A stretch of DNA of 64,000 nucleotides from Trileptium ribeirensis (lineage: Eukaryota; Nematoda; Enoplea; Enoplida; Thoracostomopsidae): NCBI GenBank assembly GCA_030248225.1, contig JASANE010012803.1, positions 16,457 through 80,456 on the forward strand, in the 5' to 3' direction. Positions within the stretch are counted from its first letter, which is position 1; each line of letters begins with the position of its first letter. Shown piece by piece: positions 1 through 11,031 of the stretch. A program made the translations under genes and the position numbers. The notes under the pieces were generated by a model. The model worked only from the letters and a program-made list of their open reading frames with translations, searched no databases and had not been told where the DNA came from.

Positions 1-210
1 TTCGCTTGTAACTACTAGACCCTCATCGATGTTGCTTGAATTCTTATACTTCTAATCTTCCACTGTACTTTGATGAGTGTTTTGATAGGAGCATTTGATC
101 ATACAGTAGTCGATTGAGGTGAGCCGGAAGCTGGAATTCCGGCTAGCAAGGCATCGATTATATCATGAGATCTTGGCGCTAGAATCGAGATTAGACAGCG
201 GCAGCAGCAG

Positions 211-2605
211 TCATAGTTCGGGTAAGACGTTGGCTGAGTGGAGACGTCGTTTGAACGTTGCCAAGGACGGGGCAGTGACCACTTCCAAGGGGAGTGCATT
301 CCAAAAACTGACGACCCGGTAAGCAAAGAAGTATAACAAGTAGTAAGAATTTAGTATAATCATGACGTGGTGAGAACACAGTGCGGAGTTTAAAAGAGTG
401 TCCCCGTGTACCAGCATAGATGGCAGTTTCAAAGAGACGTCTCCACTCATAATCAAGTAAGCCATGTCGTAATTTGTACACAAGTATTAAGTCTTGTCTT
501 AGGCGTCTTGTAGATAACTTTTGTAAACCAAGAAATTTCAGTCTATTATTATAGTCAACGTTATAAAGACCAAACACTAACTTCGTCGCCTTACGTTGGA
601 CTTTTTCAATTAACGTGATGTCACATAAGGTATGTGGACTCCATACCTCTGATCCGTATTCAACAATGGACCTAACTAGGCTTTTATACAAAGGAAGAAA
701 GACATCTTTGTCCATCAAACCGAACACACGCTTCAAAGTAAACATAACAGATAGGGCCTTTTTAGTAACATGTTTACAATGATATGAAAACTTAAGATCA
801 TTTGATATAAAAACACCCAAATCGCGAACTTCACTTGATTTCCCAACAATAATATTATTAACGTAGTAATTGTGTTGGTTGTTATTTCTACCGAAATGTA
901 GAAGATTAAATTTTTCAGGTGCAAACGCTATACCATTATCGGCAGCCCATTGAACAACACTATTAATTGAGCTTTGAAAGCTTTTAACGTCTGTTATTTC
1001 AGACTGTTTAAAAAAAATTGTATGTGCTAAGCGAGTGTCATCTGCAAATTTATTCAGAAAACAGTTAGTGACATCATCTATGTCGTCCATATACATAAAA
1101 AACAAGAGCGGGCCGAGCACCGACCTTTGCGCTACTCCACTACTTACTGTGATAGCACTAGATACAGCACTATCAATTTTTACCCGTTGCGTTCGAGCGG
1201 TTAAAAACGACTTAATCCAGGCTAGAAGTGGGTTGCCAATCCCAAAATTACATGGTTTAGATAATAAGCGCGCTTGTGGTATAGAGTCAAAAGCTTTCTT
1301 AATATCCAGAAATAAGGCATCGACACTATTGCCAGAATCGGTAGCATTAATAACGTGATTTGAGAATGGTAATAGTTCCAGAGTTGTTGTTCTAGCCGGA
1401 ATAAATCTAAATTGTGTTTGATGGATCAAATCGTTATTCTTAAGATATATCATTACTTTATTGACTATTAATTTTTCAAAGGCTTTACAAACAGACGATG
1501 TTAGTGATATTGGTCTATAGGTTGCGGCAAGTTGGCGTGATTTCTGCATATATACTGGTGACACTAGAGCAGACGTCCAGTCCTTAGGTAGGGAACCGGA
1601 GATGAGTGAAGAAATAAACAGCGCGTGGAGCGGCTTAGCTAAAACAGAAGCACATTTAATAAGTAGCAAATTTGGAATCCCGTCTTCACCGGGAGCAGAC
1701 TTGGGCTTTAAAGAGCGTAGCAAATCATAAATATCAACTGTGTTAAAAACAATGTTACATAGACTGCAGGTAAGATGTTTTGGTACCACAGCTGGGCCGG
1801 AGAAATTTGGCTGAAACACAGATGCGAAAAAATTGTTGAACCCAGTAGCATTGTCATAATCATTATCTATAATATTGCCATCAGTGTCGGTTAAGGGACC
1901 AGGGCTTATTTTACTTGACATCTTATTTTTAGCATAGTTCCAAAAGCGGTTGGGGTTACAGGATATATTGTTAGCAAGTTTACGATTATAAGTACGCTGA
2001 GCTTGTTTTACGATTGCATCAGTTACAGCAAACATTTGTTTATACTTAACCCAGTTTATATGAGTACGGTTTCGAGAATAACTTCTAAAAGCATTTCGTT
2101 GACGCTTGATAGCCAGTTTAGCCTGTGGTGTCATCCAAGGTTGACAAAGTTTTGAAACATTAGATACCGTTGGGCAATAATAGGATACAGCAGTATTTAT
2201 AGCAGTTTTTAAAATACACCATAGTTCCTCAGTCGGAGTACTCAAATCTATATGTATAAAAGTTTCAGATAGATAGTCCCTAATCAATTGCCAGTTACAA
2301 CGAGACAAACGTCGAATTAAAACAGGATTCTCTTGTATGGAATTACAAAACAATTTATAAAACACAGTACTATGATCTGAATTTCCGATTGGACACAGTA
2401 TCGCTGGATCAAACACTAAAGATTCGTCATTACTAAACACCAGGTCAAGTACATTATTTTTTCGTGTGGGATTAAGTACGAATTGGTGCAGATTGTTTTC
2501 CAAGATACAATTCATAAAGTCAGAACATGACGTAGGCCAGTTGTTTTGAAGCCAGTTTACATCAGGTAAATTAAAGTCACCCATGACAATTATTGAAGTA
2601 TACAT
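211..2605 (-). pseudogene. LINE ORF2: endonuclease C-terminus and reverse transcriptase
   Basis: An open frame of about 800 residues. The N-terminal part has apurinic-like endonuclease motifs (VMGDFNLPDVNW near the start and SDHSTVFY). Next is a reverse transcriptase with an SAPGEDGIPN block, YRPISLTS, LDIKKAFDS, GVAQRSVLGPLLF and the catalytic FADD box (NKFADDTRLA). The usual family form of the fourth motif is GVPQGSVLGPLLF, so PQG is altered to AQR. The normal C-terminal block (VVSFWNALPLEVV) lies in another frame at 211-330, so there is a frameshift near 330 and the last residues of the long frame (191-330) are out of register. It would copy the element RNA into DNA at the target site. Probably inactive. 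Confidence 0.85.
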
Positions 2606-2655
2606 TTCGCAAGCATCACTAATCAGTGAATATAGTAAAGTTTCATCAGTAAATG

Positions 2656-3189
2656 TTATAGCAGGCGGCCTATACGCACAGAAAAACCATATATATTACG
2701 TTTGAATTTAACTTCACAACATATGCAGTCAGGGTAACGGGAAGTGTTGAGGGGAGACAGAGCAGTCCTAAGAGATTTATGAAAGTACATAATTATGCAT
2801 CCACCACGGGATTGACGGTAAGATCGAAACAGATCAAAATTGGGTAACGTAAACACAGAATCGGTCATTGCCGGATGTCCCCAGGTCTCAGTGACGGAGA
2901 TTATTTGAGGTTGGAATTGTGTACAAAAATACGATGAATAATCCATTTTTGCCGAAATTGATTGGGCGTTAAACAATATGCAATTTACAAAGCTAAAACT
3001 ATTTGCACTTTTACTATTTTTATTAGTTATGTTATTACCACAACAATTTCTATTAACAATGGCATCATTAATATTATTCGTATTATTACTATGATTATTA
3101 TTATTATTATTATTACTATTATTGTTATCATTACTATTAATGTTATTTAATTTCTTATGATTATTGAATGGAATAGTATATGAAGTCAC
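2656..3189 (-). pseudogene. LINE ORF2 N-terminus: endonuclease start with Asn-rich leader
   Basis: This frame carries the start of the exonuclease-endonuclease-phosphatase fold: a LFNAQSISAK block (the Asn that coordinates metal), then ISVTETWG (the catalytic Glu) and the FDLFRSYRQSRGGCIIMY block. It belongs to the same ORF2 as the downstream reverse transcriptase but is one frame off, with the break near 2.6-2.7 kb. Ahead of the endonuclease lies a leader of about 60 residues dominated by Asn, made by the ATT/AAT microsatellite at 3061-3150. That leader is not part of the conserved fold and looks like a local expansion. Confidence 0.75.
3061..3160. repeat. Imperfect ATT/ATC trinucleotide microsatellite
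   Basis: A run of tta/att units with occasional substitutions. Read on the minus strand in the ORF2 frame it encodes mostly Asn. It lies inside the LINE, so it arose in or was carried by the element. Confidence 0.9.
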
Positions 3190-3386
3190 TATGTTACAGG
3201 TTTTTGTTTTCGGGGTATCAAGTTTTTTAGTACTACCTTACCTCGGTAGATGACGACATCTTCCCCAAGGCTTTTATGATGCTTAAACTCTTTAAAGAGT
3301 TTTAGTTCTTCATCACGTTGCATTTGTGTCAAATCTCGTTTTACCGAACACTTCTTCAATACAGGATCAACCCCGTCAGCTCCCAA
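3189..3386 (-). pseudogene. LINE ORF1 C-terminal tail
   Basis: About 65 residues with charged blocks (RDLTQMQRDEELKLFKEFKHH, then GEDVVIYRGKVVLKN). These resemble the end of the ORF1 nucleic-acid-binding protein of CR1/Jockey-type elements, where a Gln-Arg/Glu-Leu segment is followed by a Gly-Lys-Ile-Val motif. It ends directly where the ORF2 leader frame begins, the normal ORF1-ORF2 arrangement. Everything upstream of ORF1 is missing. I read this from general family resemblance, so confidence is moderate. Confidence 0.55.
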
Positions 3387-3534
3387 GTGACGACATCCGC
3401 TTAAGATTTTAATACATTGATCTTTTTATTTCAAGACAACTTTTAGAGGCGCAGGCTTGTTACTGTAAGCTGTAGAATACAAACAGGCGAGTAATACGAA
3501 CAACATCAATAGTTGATGGGTCCACCTTAACTCC

Positions 3535-3621
3535 CACCAAGAGTTGTTCAAGGAGGGATTACTGCCACCAAGAGTTCAAGGAGGGATTACTGCCACCAAG
3601 AGTTGTTCAAGGAGGGTTCAA
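3535..3621. repeat. Three-copy minisatellite, unit about 28-31 bp
   Basis: The sequence caccaagagttgttcaagga begins a unit at 3535; further units begin at 3566 and 3594. The middle unit lacks a three-base piece (gtt). No coding role is visible. It lies just outside the 5' end of the LINE. Confidence 0.85.
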
Positions 3622-5560
3622 ATTCGTTGTGATTACAGCCATTAAAACTTGTATTCGAAAGCAAAATATAATTTTTTAGCTTCGTGACTTTCGAAACTGA
3701 TATCGTCGGCAATAAAACTTATGGATTACATTATGACGTATATCTCAATGACAAATGAAACAAAATAAAATGGTTTACCATCTAGATATTGTCTTATATA
3801 AATCAGAAATCCTGGCGAATTGCAAAACAAATTTTGTGTCATTTAGAACCAACTGAAATAGTGTTACAAACATTTAGTGCCTTGTAGAAGCAATGCTTGG
3901 GCTGCAAAAGTTTTAGTAACAGTGTAGGCTGAATCAATATTATTACAAAAGCTGTGACAACACCAATATTCAAATAGAAGCTTGTACTAAAACAACACAG
4001 TGATAATGTGATTAACAATTGCTTTAACGCTAGGTACCGTACCAGGCTTTAAACATTAAACTTTAAATGAGATAACAGTGTTTGGCCAAAACGAAAACAA
4101 AGCTGTTTAACATTAATTAATGTTGACCAAAAATCTTAATTTTTGTCATAATGCATAGCTGAAATTGATAGTAAACTTTAGAAGTTTGAAATAATCGGAA
4201 GTTAATTTCGCTACTAGTATTAACATTCCCAAATGTATGTAAAGTATAATCGAAGCTCCAACCTACCAACCGACAGCGAATGTGTAGTATATTACAAAAA
4301 TTGTAATTTTACAGCTTCAAAAACAATTAGCTAATGGCTGTAAATATTTTGACTTAAGTATCACGCGCTCTACCTAGATTATATTAATATATTTTAAGAT
4401 CACGCGACTTGCCTAGATTCTGTTCAAAACAGAAATTTTAAATGTATTTTGGCTTTAATATGACGCGATTTGTCGAAATTATCGTAATCATTAATGTCAA
4501 AGAACAAATATTTTCGAAATTTTTACTTTTGGCTTTAATATCACGCGATGAAGCTCGCTTATCTTAATCACAAAATTCAATAAAAGTGGAATATAAAAGG
4601 CAGTGCTCAGCTGTAGTTTTAAGAAGTTCAGCTATGCTACCTATCGAAGAAACCAAAGTTTTGATGCTATAACGCAGAAAATTCGAAAAAGGTAATTTTA
4701 TATAAATCACTTTATAATAGTATCGAACAAAGTAACCCTGAAGAGCGCAAATAAAATATGTCTTACTGTCCTCGATATATAGTCTAAGTTTTAGCTTCAG
4801 CTTAGGTCCATACAGCTGAACACTGCGCTAAGATGTTCCTGTTTCTAACGTTAGACTGTAATGCTGATCAAGGTTACTTCAACCTAAATATTCATGAGCG
4901 AAGGATGTATGTTCTTACGTTGTCATTAACTTTTGCCCACGTATGCGGGCAAGGTTCAACCAAAATTCACATAGTTGACACTTCCAAACCATAAAAAATA
5001 ATTTTGCAAAATTTATAATTTCACACTGAAGTTATACAAAATAAGTTCGATATTAAGCAACTTAAGGCACAACGTAATGAACACAACCTGTTCCAGCAAA
5101 GGGTTGCAGAGTTATGTCAATTTTTAAAGTAAGAAACGTAACATATTATTTCCGGCTGTTATAACATCAATTTTTAAATTTTTTAGGTTCCTCAGTTTAA
5201 AAATTGTCATAACTCTGCAACCGAAGCCCTCCCCTTTCCCACCAGTAAGTATGATTTTCACGTGTATGAAAATTCTCATTTAGCCAATACTGTAAGACGT
5301 AGCTCACAGAAAATGTTGCTATAAAATAAAAAGCTATTGGTGTTCCCAGAAAACTCACTTTAAAACGGCAAAAACATTAATGAGTTTGGTAACAAAATGT
5401 TTGGAATTCAACTATTGCAAAATTTCTCCACTAGAAATTACATCGCTAAATTTATTCCAGAACAGTAGCTCCTGCTCACGACATCTTACAGCATTAGCTC
5501 ATAGAAATATTCAGGCTCTGTAAAACCATAGCTATAGGTCCCAGATAGTAAAGTATATCA
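3622..5560. other. AT-rich gene-free stretch with degenerate repeats
   Basis: No ORF worth reporting. Between about 4340 and 4560 four diverged units share a core like ggctttaatatcacgcgat (cores near 4357, 4402, 4460 and 4540), suggesting an old tandem repeat. A hairpin-forming inverted repeat is listed separately at 5102-5222. Confidence 0.6.
5102..5222. repeat. Inverted repeat, 27-bp arms
   Basis: Arms at 5102-5128 and 5196-5222 are reverse complements except for one base (core ggttgcagagttatg...aatttttaaa). The spacer is 67 bp. It could be a small foldback element remnant or a cruciform-forming site; nothing shows which. Confidence 0.8.
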
Positions 5561-5564
5561 ACAT

Positions 5565-6074
5565 TTAGTACTTAAAAAAGTTCGCAAAATAAACACCATT
5601 CCACAAAGTTAAAGCAAAGCTTTTTTCACTGCGGCTTATTGGTCGCTGTCGCGATCCAATAACGATATCGCTGCTGTTGATAGTCTGCTGTCGCACAGTA
5701 GAACTGTTCATACCATACGCTCCAATAATATCACCGCTACTAATACGTTGCCGATTATTTCCACACGCTGAAACCTCACCACAGATTTCGAATGTTCGAT
5801 TGCTATTCGTTTGTTGCTGTTCGATACCACCGCTACGCTCATGCACTTCTGCAATTACAATGCTGTCGTGTTGCTGTCCGATACCACTTGCCACATTAAT
5901 GTCGCTGCTGTTGTATTGCTGTTCGACACCACTTGCATTAACGTCATCGCTGTCGCGTTGCTGTTCGATACCACTAGCACCAACATCGATGTTGTTCTTG
6001 TTGTTCGATGCCATCGTCTTTGCGTTTCCACGGTCGAAAGGCGTTACGCAGACGACCCAATACCGATGGATCAC
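5565..6074 (-). CDS. Candidate Gln/Ser-rich protein with degenerate internal repeats
   Basis: An uninterrupted frame of 169 codons, or 150 if the internal Met of MASNNKNN near 6015 is the start. Its body repeats a block of about 13-16 residues built around S-G-I/V-E-Q-Q followed by an acidic/Ser stretch and an Asp-Val/Ile-Asn link, at least four times; the DNA repeats too (gttgctgttcgataccac). No known domain is recognised. Long, low-complexity repeats can keep a frame open by chance, and no splice sites or promoter could be tied to it. It may be a small secreted or intrinsically disordered protein, a larger-gene exon, or simply a coding-like minisatellite. Confidence 0.3.
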   Translation of the reverse strand: MIHRYWVVCVTPFDRGNAKTMASNNKNNIDVGASGIEQQRDSDDVNASGVEQQYNSSDINVASGIGQQHDSIVIAEVHERSGGIEQQQTNSNRTFEICGEVSACGNNRQRISSGDIIGAYGMNSSTVRQQTINSSDIVIGSRQRPISRSEKSFALTLWNGVYFANFFKY

Positions 6075-6089
6075 TAAAAATAAAAGTAT

Positions 6090-8140
6090 AAACTCATCAA
6101 TTAGGTTAGCAGACCCATTCGTTTATGTTGTCATTAAATGAAAAGTGAAGCAATCCATGTGGGATATTTTTGGTCGGACTATTTTAAAAGTGTAAACTAG
6201 TTGAATAATAGAGTCAGGCATGAAATGAAGCACCGGCAGTTTTTTTCAAGGCAATGTTACTAATTTTGGTTGAGTTGCCTGAAATATTATATCCATCCAA
6301 ACGTTTTAAAATGTATCATTGACCAGAACATTGCAGATTAATTTTATAGCTGAAGATCGTAACGGCTGCATCTGAATTATTTGTGTACATTACTCTTTCA
6401 GGATTACACAAGCAAGCTAGGCGCACATTCAGTCCGATTGATACGCAGTTCACAATATCACGGACAAAAATAAAATAATGTGGTGAAGTAAGGTTGGTAT
6501 GAATCTAACAGCACGGTGTGGAACAGGGCGAGAGTGTTGTCTTTTTTGCACCATGTGTACTCGAGGACTCCTGTGAAGCCACATACTAAGGACTCGACAG
6601 GAACACATCACAGGAGGCAAACCTGTGATGCTTCCGCAACCTCAGGCAATAGTAGACATGCCAACTTCACCACATCTATAGCTCTGTTCACCTTTTTTTA
6701 CATCTACTTAAAGCATTTGCCAGGTGAACTAGACTGGATACTGAGTCACGCCACGCTGAGATGTCTCCCATCTTCAATTGAAATGTTAAAATTTAATGGC
6801 CATAAAGCGAATTATGTTGCCCTGTAACGAATATTTACCGAGGCTACACCCAGAGTCACGGGGCGGCCAGATGGCGCTATCCGCTGGGGGCCGAGGTAAA
6901 AGTTCCGATCAGGATAACAACATAATGGGTTTTGTGGTCTGCAAATTTCAACAGCTTCAGTTGTAGACGTAAAATAGGGTAGCATGCTAGGTTATGTAGG
7001 TAACCCTCAAGATAGTACAAAAGACGGCCAATTTAAAAATCATTTCATAAATACCAATACTTTTGATCTTACAATTTTGCTTATAACTGTCTCAGTATGA
7101 CTCAAAATTGGAAAATTCGATCAGACATATATACAGGTAATCCGACATGAGAAACCTAGATCCGCAGGAATTTTTGAGCTAAAATGTGCCAATAAAAAGT
7201 CGATTTTTTGTGCTTTACAACAAGTGTAAATAAAAAATTTCATTTGTTCAAAACTGGACTTTCACCTCAAAATATGTTAATATCGTTCAAAACTCATAGG
7301 TTTAAGGTTTTTAATTTTTCCTCATAACTCCCACAATATTGCTTAAAATTGAAGAATTCTATCAAACATACAGGTAACTCGGTGAGAGAAAGCTATATTC
7401 ACAGGAATTTTTAAGGTAAAATCAGCCGATCAAAAGTTGAATTTTTGATCATAACAGTTTTATGTGACTGAAAATTTTCATTTTTTCTCAATTATGCATG
7501 CTCAAAATGAAAAATAAGTAATCACAGCGAGCAATGCTGGCGTTGGTATATAATTATTAGCTGCATCAGCTCAAGTAGAAAAATTATTTCATAAGGTACC
7601 ACACCAATTTTTGTTCCAGAATGAAACATAGCTTTGGAGTAAAATGGTGAAACTTTAACATGTCTAACCATTCATAAAGATCACTGTTTTCGAAATCTGG
7701 AGGACGTCGAGCACTTCTATTCGAAAACCCACTGAAGGTCGAAGAACTAAAATTAAATAATACATTGCTAAGTCATCGGTGTTTTGCTTGTTAGATACAA
7801 TACGAGCTAAGCTAATTATTAAAACTAAATCTAATAGAGCTAATCTAAGCTATGTAGGGCTAATTACAAGATTTCTAGAAAGCAACTGCTTTAAACCTAA
7901 GCTTTTACCAAATGACCTAAATTCAAGTGGCTCAGTTGTTTCCCGATAAACAGCATTTGAAAATGAAAACGCTGACCATTCGTGATTTGTTGTAAAAAAT
8001 CGGTGTCTCATAAATATGATACGATGTATCACTTCCAACTGTCTTATACACATTTTGACGTCTACAGGATAATTTAGACATTTCAAAGTTGCGACTTATA
8101 CAACAATCTTGCCTGCTAGTTAAAGTGTTGAACGAATTTT
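6090..8140. other. Gene-free stretch with a diverged 241-bp tandem duplication
   Basis: No supportable gene; the small ORFs here show no recognisable motif. Two diverged copies of a block of about 130 bp begin at about 7080 (cttataactgtctcag) and 7321 (ctcataactcccac). Both contain a shared path: ...aaaattg, gaagaattc-like, acaggtaa, gagaaa, caggaatttt. This is an old tandem or a repeat-family array. Confidence 0.6.
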
Positions 8141-8143
8141 CAG

Positions 8144-10978
8144 CATCATTTCGACGTTTTCTTTGAATTGGGTACCTAAATTACATAAGGAAACATTCAA
8201 GTCCGCTAGCTGTAAGGACTACGAAATCTTGGATCTTATAACTACGAAAGGTCACAGTTCGAATGTCTACAAAGCTGGGCGTAAAAGCGATAGCAATCTC
8301 TTCATTGTGAAATACCAGGATTTGTGTGACTCCACATCTGCTCCGGTAGAGCTCACACCTTTACTCGAATTATCTCCTGTGAGTATTTAAACTGGTTTAA
8401 GATAATTTCAAGAAACAATTTCACAAGGTATCGTTTTAACTAGTGGCTAGCTACCAAGTGACATTATCATTGAAAAGGTTTCACTACTTTTATATGTCGA
8501 AAAGTGATGCTCAAAATTGCACACTGTAACGTTATAAATAACGTAACGTATAAATAGCATGCGCGAATTAGAGAAACCACAGCAGCAGGTGCATATCTTT
8601 TTAGATTATAAGTGTCACGATATTGAGCATCTCTTTCGCAGCTCCTAAGCCGCCGAGGTACGGATACGCTGTCATCACATTAACCATGATACAAATAAGT
8701 TCACCGCGCAAAAACGTATTTTAATAAATTACATTGACATCAACATTCAAAATACAAAAAGTACCGTTCAATGTGTAATAACACTACGAGTGATCTCAAA
8801 CACAATTGTGTGATTCTTAACCAAGTTTGGAAGACAGAAAACTGTTCAAGTATGTTACGAGGTACATAATTTATTACGATAGCGTTGTGCAGGCTATATC
8901 ATTTACAGAAAGATCTGAACAAACTAAGCAAGCGTGAGGAAACAAATTAACTCTCACATAATTCCAAAGGAGACAACTGCTCCAAGCATAACGCCACTGG
9001 TGTGGAGCTACCCAACACAATTGGATCGTTTCGAAAACTAGTTATTGTCGTTAAAACTACGGAACCATTTGTTGTACTGTTGTTCGGCAAAGTAGGCACC
9101 GATATAACACTTGATGAAGTAGTTGTCGCTGATCTAGAGGTAGTAGTCGTCGTAGACGTCTAGAAGTTGAGGTGATAGTACAAGTCGTCGTAGTAGCAGT
9201 ACTGCTCACTGTACTAAAATAGGAAATTTGAGTTTCTAACAAAGATGGAAACAGAAGAACCTCACTTATTAAATTAACCGTTGCACCTTTAGCTTTAACT
9301 ATTGGTTATGTTGATGCTATTTTAACGAACGCTGAATTGGGTAGCATTTTTGCAACATCAAATGCAAAAGGTATTTTAGTAACATATTTTGTTCGCTGCT
9401 CAGAAATTCGTTCAGTCTTCAACACAATTCGCGTAGCAACCGAACTAATCTGAGTTGTCCCTGGCATCGAAACACCAACTTGAAAGTGAGGCCTTGAACT
9501 GGTTAGTAGGTGAATTTAACGTTGTGTGTGAAATGATACTGTCTCAGTCTCAACATGCAAAGGTTCAGATGCTGTGAACAAGAAAGGCTTATTGGTAACA
9601 GAAAATGTAGTCTTTTGAGTCAATGCAATGGCAGAAGATGACTTGAATGAAACAGATGAACGTCTGGGGACTGCCGTAGTCGTAGCAGATCTGAAATAGT
9701 ATTTCAAGATTGCCAGACTTAATGTTTTCCTTATAGTGATTTATTTGTGACACAGATCTCGCAAGCATTCTTATAGGTTTAGCAAATCAACGCAGTCCAT
9801 GGAAAGTAAATTATATATACAGTATAAAAATAGATAGGACCAGTTTTTCAAATCACATCCAATGTAATAACTTTCAATAGCATTATTTTGACCAAATATG
9901 TACTCAAAGCACATTTTGTTATTTAATCCACAAATTAAGCCTCCAAACTCTAACTTAAACCAGCGTTACCAACATGTGTCAACAATCTGCTATAGTGAAA
10001 TTACTAAACTTATTCCCAGATCAAAAATGTTTTGACATGCATCTTCCATACAATCATTAAGTATGTATTACTTCAGATATTTATGTTACGTACATCAAGC
10101 TAGAAATATATCCAAATAATATACTTATTAGCACCTTCCACACTGGAAGCAATCCAACCAAAGCAATTTGAAACAGTACAGCTTTGATAAGCAACAGTAA
10201 CCATCATCGAACGCTACGATCGTCGTTAACATCGGTAACTTTGAGTTCAAATTGCTGCAGTTGAAGCTGCGGGTATCGATCGGCGAGGTCCATAAAACAC
10301 TAAGGTCGTCGCAGACGGACAGCGTGGCATATTGTAGGAGAATCATGGGCACATACCATCCTTACATCGCACACACACAACCACCATCGGTCTATAATTA
10401 TTGTTTCAGATGCCAAATGTAATACCGCTACTGGATTTCGGTTTTAGCAAATCTCAGTGTGGAAACACAGAATTCTACATGGTCATGCCTCTCATTCCGG
10501 ACGCGGAATATCTGAAGGTTACATTGCCAAACATGACATGGAAAAAGAAGTTTACTTTGTGATGTATCAAACAATAAAAACAGTCCTTTCTCTGATAAAC
10601 TTTAATGTGGTTCACCGCGACATTTCCGCTGCTAATATTATTTATAATGCGGAAAGCTGAAAACCATTTATCATTGATTTTGGAGGTGCGGTTAAGGCTA
10701 AACCTGGATCGAAAATTAGACTAGGATCGGGTTGTATTCCATGCACAATGCCAGAAGTCCGTGGGCTAAACTACGTCGCCTACTGCAATTCTAATGTTCT
10801 TACATTTTATCAACTTGGTAATGTTGCGTTGTTTCTAGTAACAGGAAGATACTCCGATGATCCAATATGCTATAGTCGTTTGTCTAAACCAATTTCCGAT
10901 TTCATTCAAAAGTGCTGTCATTACGATCCCAAGAAGCGCCTACGTCTAGGGAACATTAAAAGTACCCATACTTTATAA
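8144..10978 (+). pseudogene. Protein kinase relic, CDC7-like, two exons
   Basis: Exon 1 (about 8144-8380) carries a kinase N-lobe: a degraded glycine loop (KGHSSNVYKAG) and a Lys strand (LFIVKYQ). It ends at a good donor (CCT|GTGAGT). Exon 2 starts after TTGTTTCAG at 10411 and resumes the fold with MPNVIPLLDFGF and YMVMPL. It then gives VVHRDISAANIIY (HRD catalytic loop), IIDFGGAV (DFG), PEVRG (APE-like) and a C-lobe ending at 10978. A frameshift near 10550 and an in-frame TGA near 10659, just before the DFG strand, break it. The xNVxxL...VMPL...IVHRD order and the VTGRYS segment look most like CDC7-type kinases, but this is a family-level guess. The intron is about 2.0 kb. The protein would phosphorylate Ser/Thr if intact; this copy probably cannot. 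Confidence 0.7.
9057..9707 (-). pseudogene. Ser/Thr-rich antisense ORF inside the kinase intron
   Basis: On the minus strand from about 9707 down to 9057 a frame is rich in Ser and Thr, with runs such as SATTTAVPRRSS and TVSSTATTTTCTITSTS. The middle (GTTQISSVATRIVLKTERIS) is less simple. It is broken by stops near 9517 and 9298 and shifts frame near 9160. The composition resembles mucin-like extracellular linkers. No signal peptide, membrane segment or domain was found, so it may be a gene relic, a repeat-derived ORF or chance. Confidence 0.3.
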
Positions 10979-11031
10979 CGATTGCGCATGAATATAATTT
11001 ATATTTTAATAACAGCAACTGTAACTTTCAC

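Larger units (their letters stand above)
100..3420 (-). mobile_element. CR1/Jockey-like non-LTR retrotransposon, 5'-truncated and frameshifted
   Basis: A LINE read on the minus strand. In order it holds the tail of ORF1 (3189-3386), an endonuclease N-terminus (2656-3189) and endonuclease C-terminus plus reverse transcriptase (about 211-2605). The pieces lie in different frames, so this copy cannot make an intact ORF2. Only the last 65 or so residues of ORF1 remain, so it is 5'-truncated near 3.4 kb, as is usual after target-primed reverse transcription. The exact ends are not defined by a visible target-site duplication. The clade call (CR1-like) rests on endonuclease and RT architecture with no RNase H. 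Confidence 0.85.

Noticed and set aside
1035..1358. 107-codon plus-strand ORF
   Set aside because: Antisense shadow of the reverse transcriptase frame.
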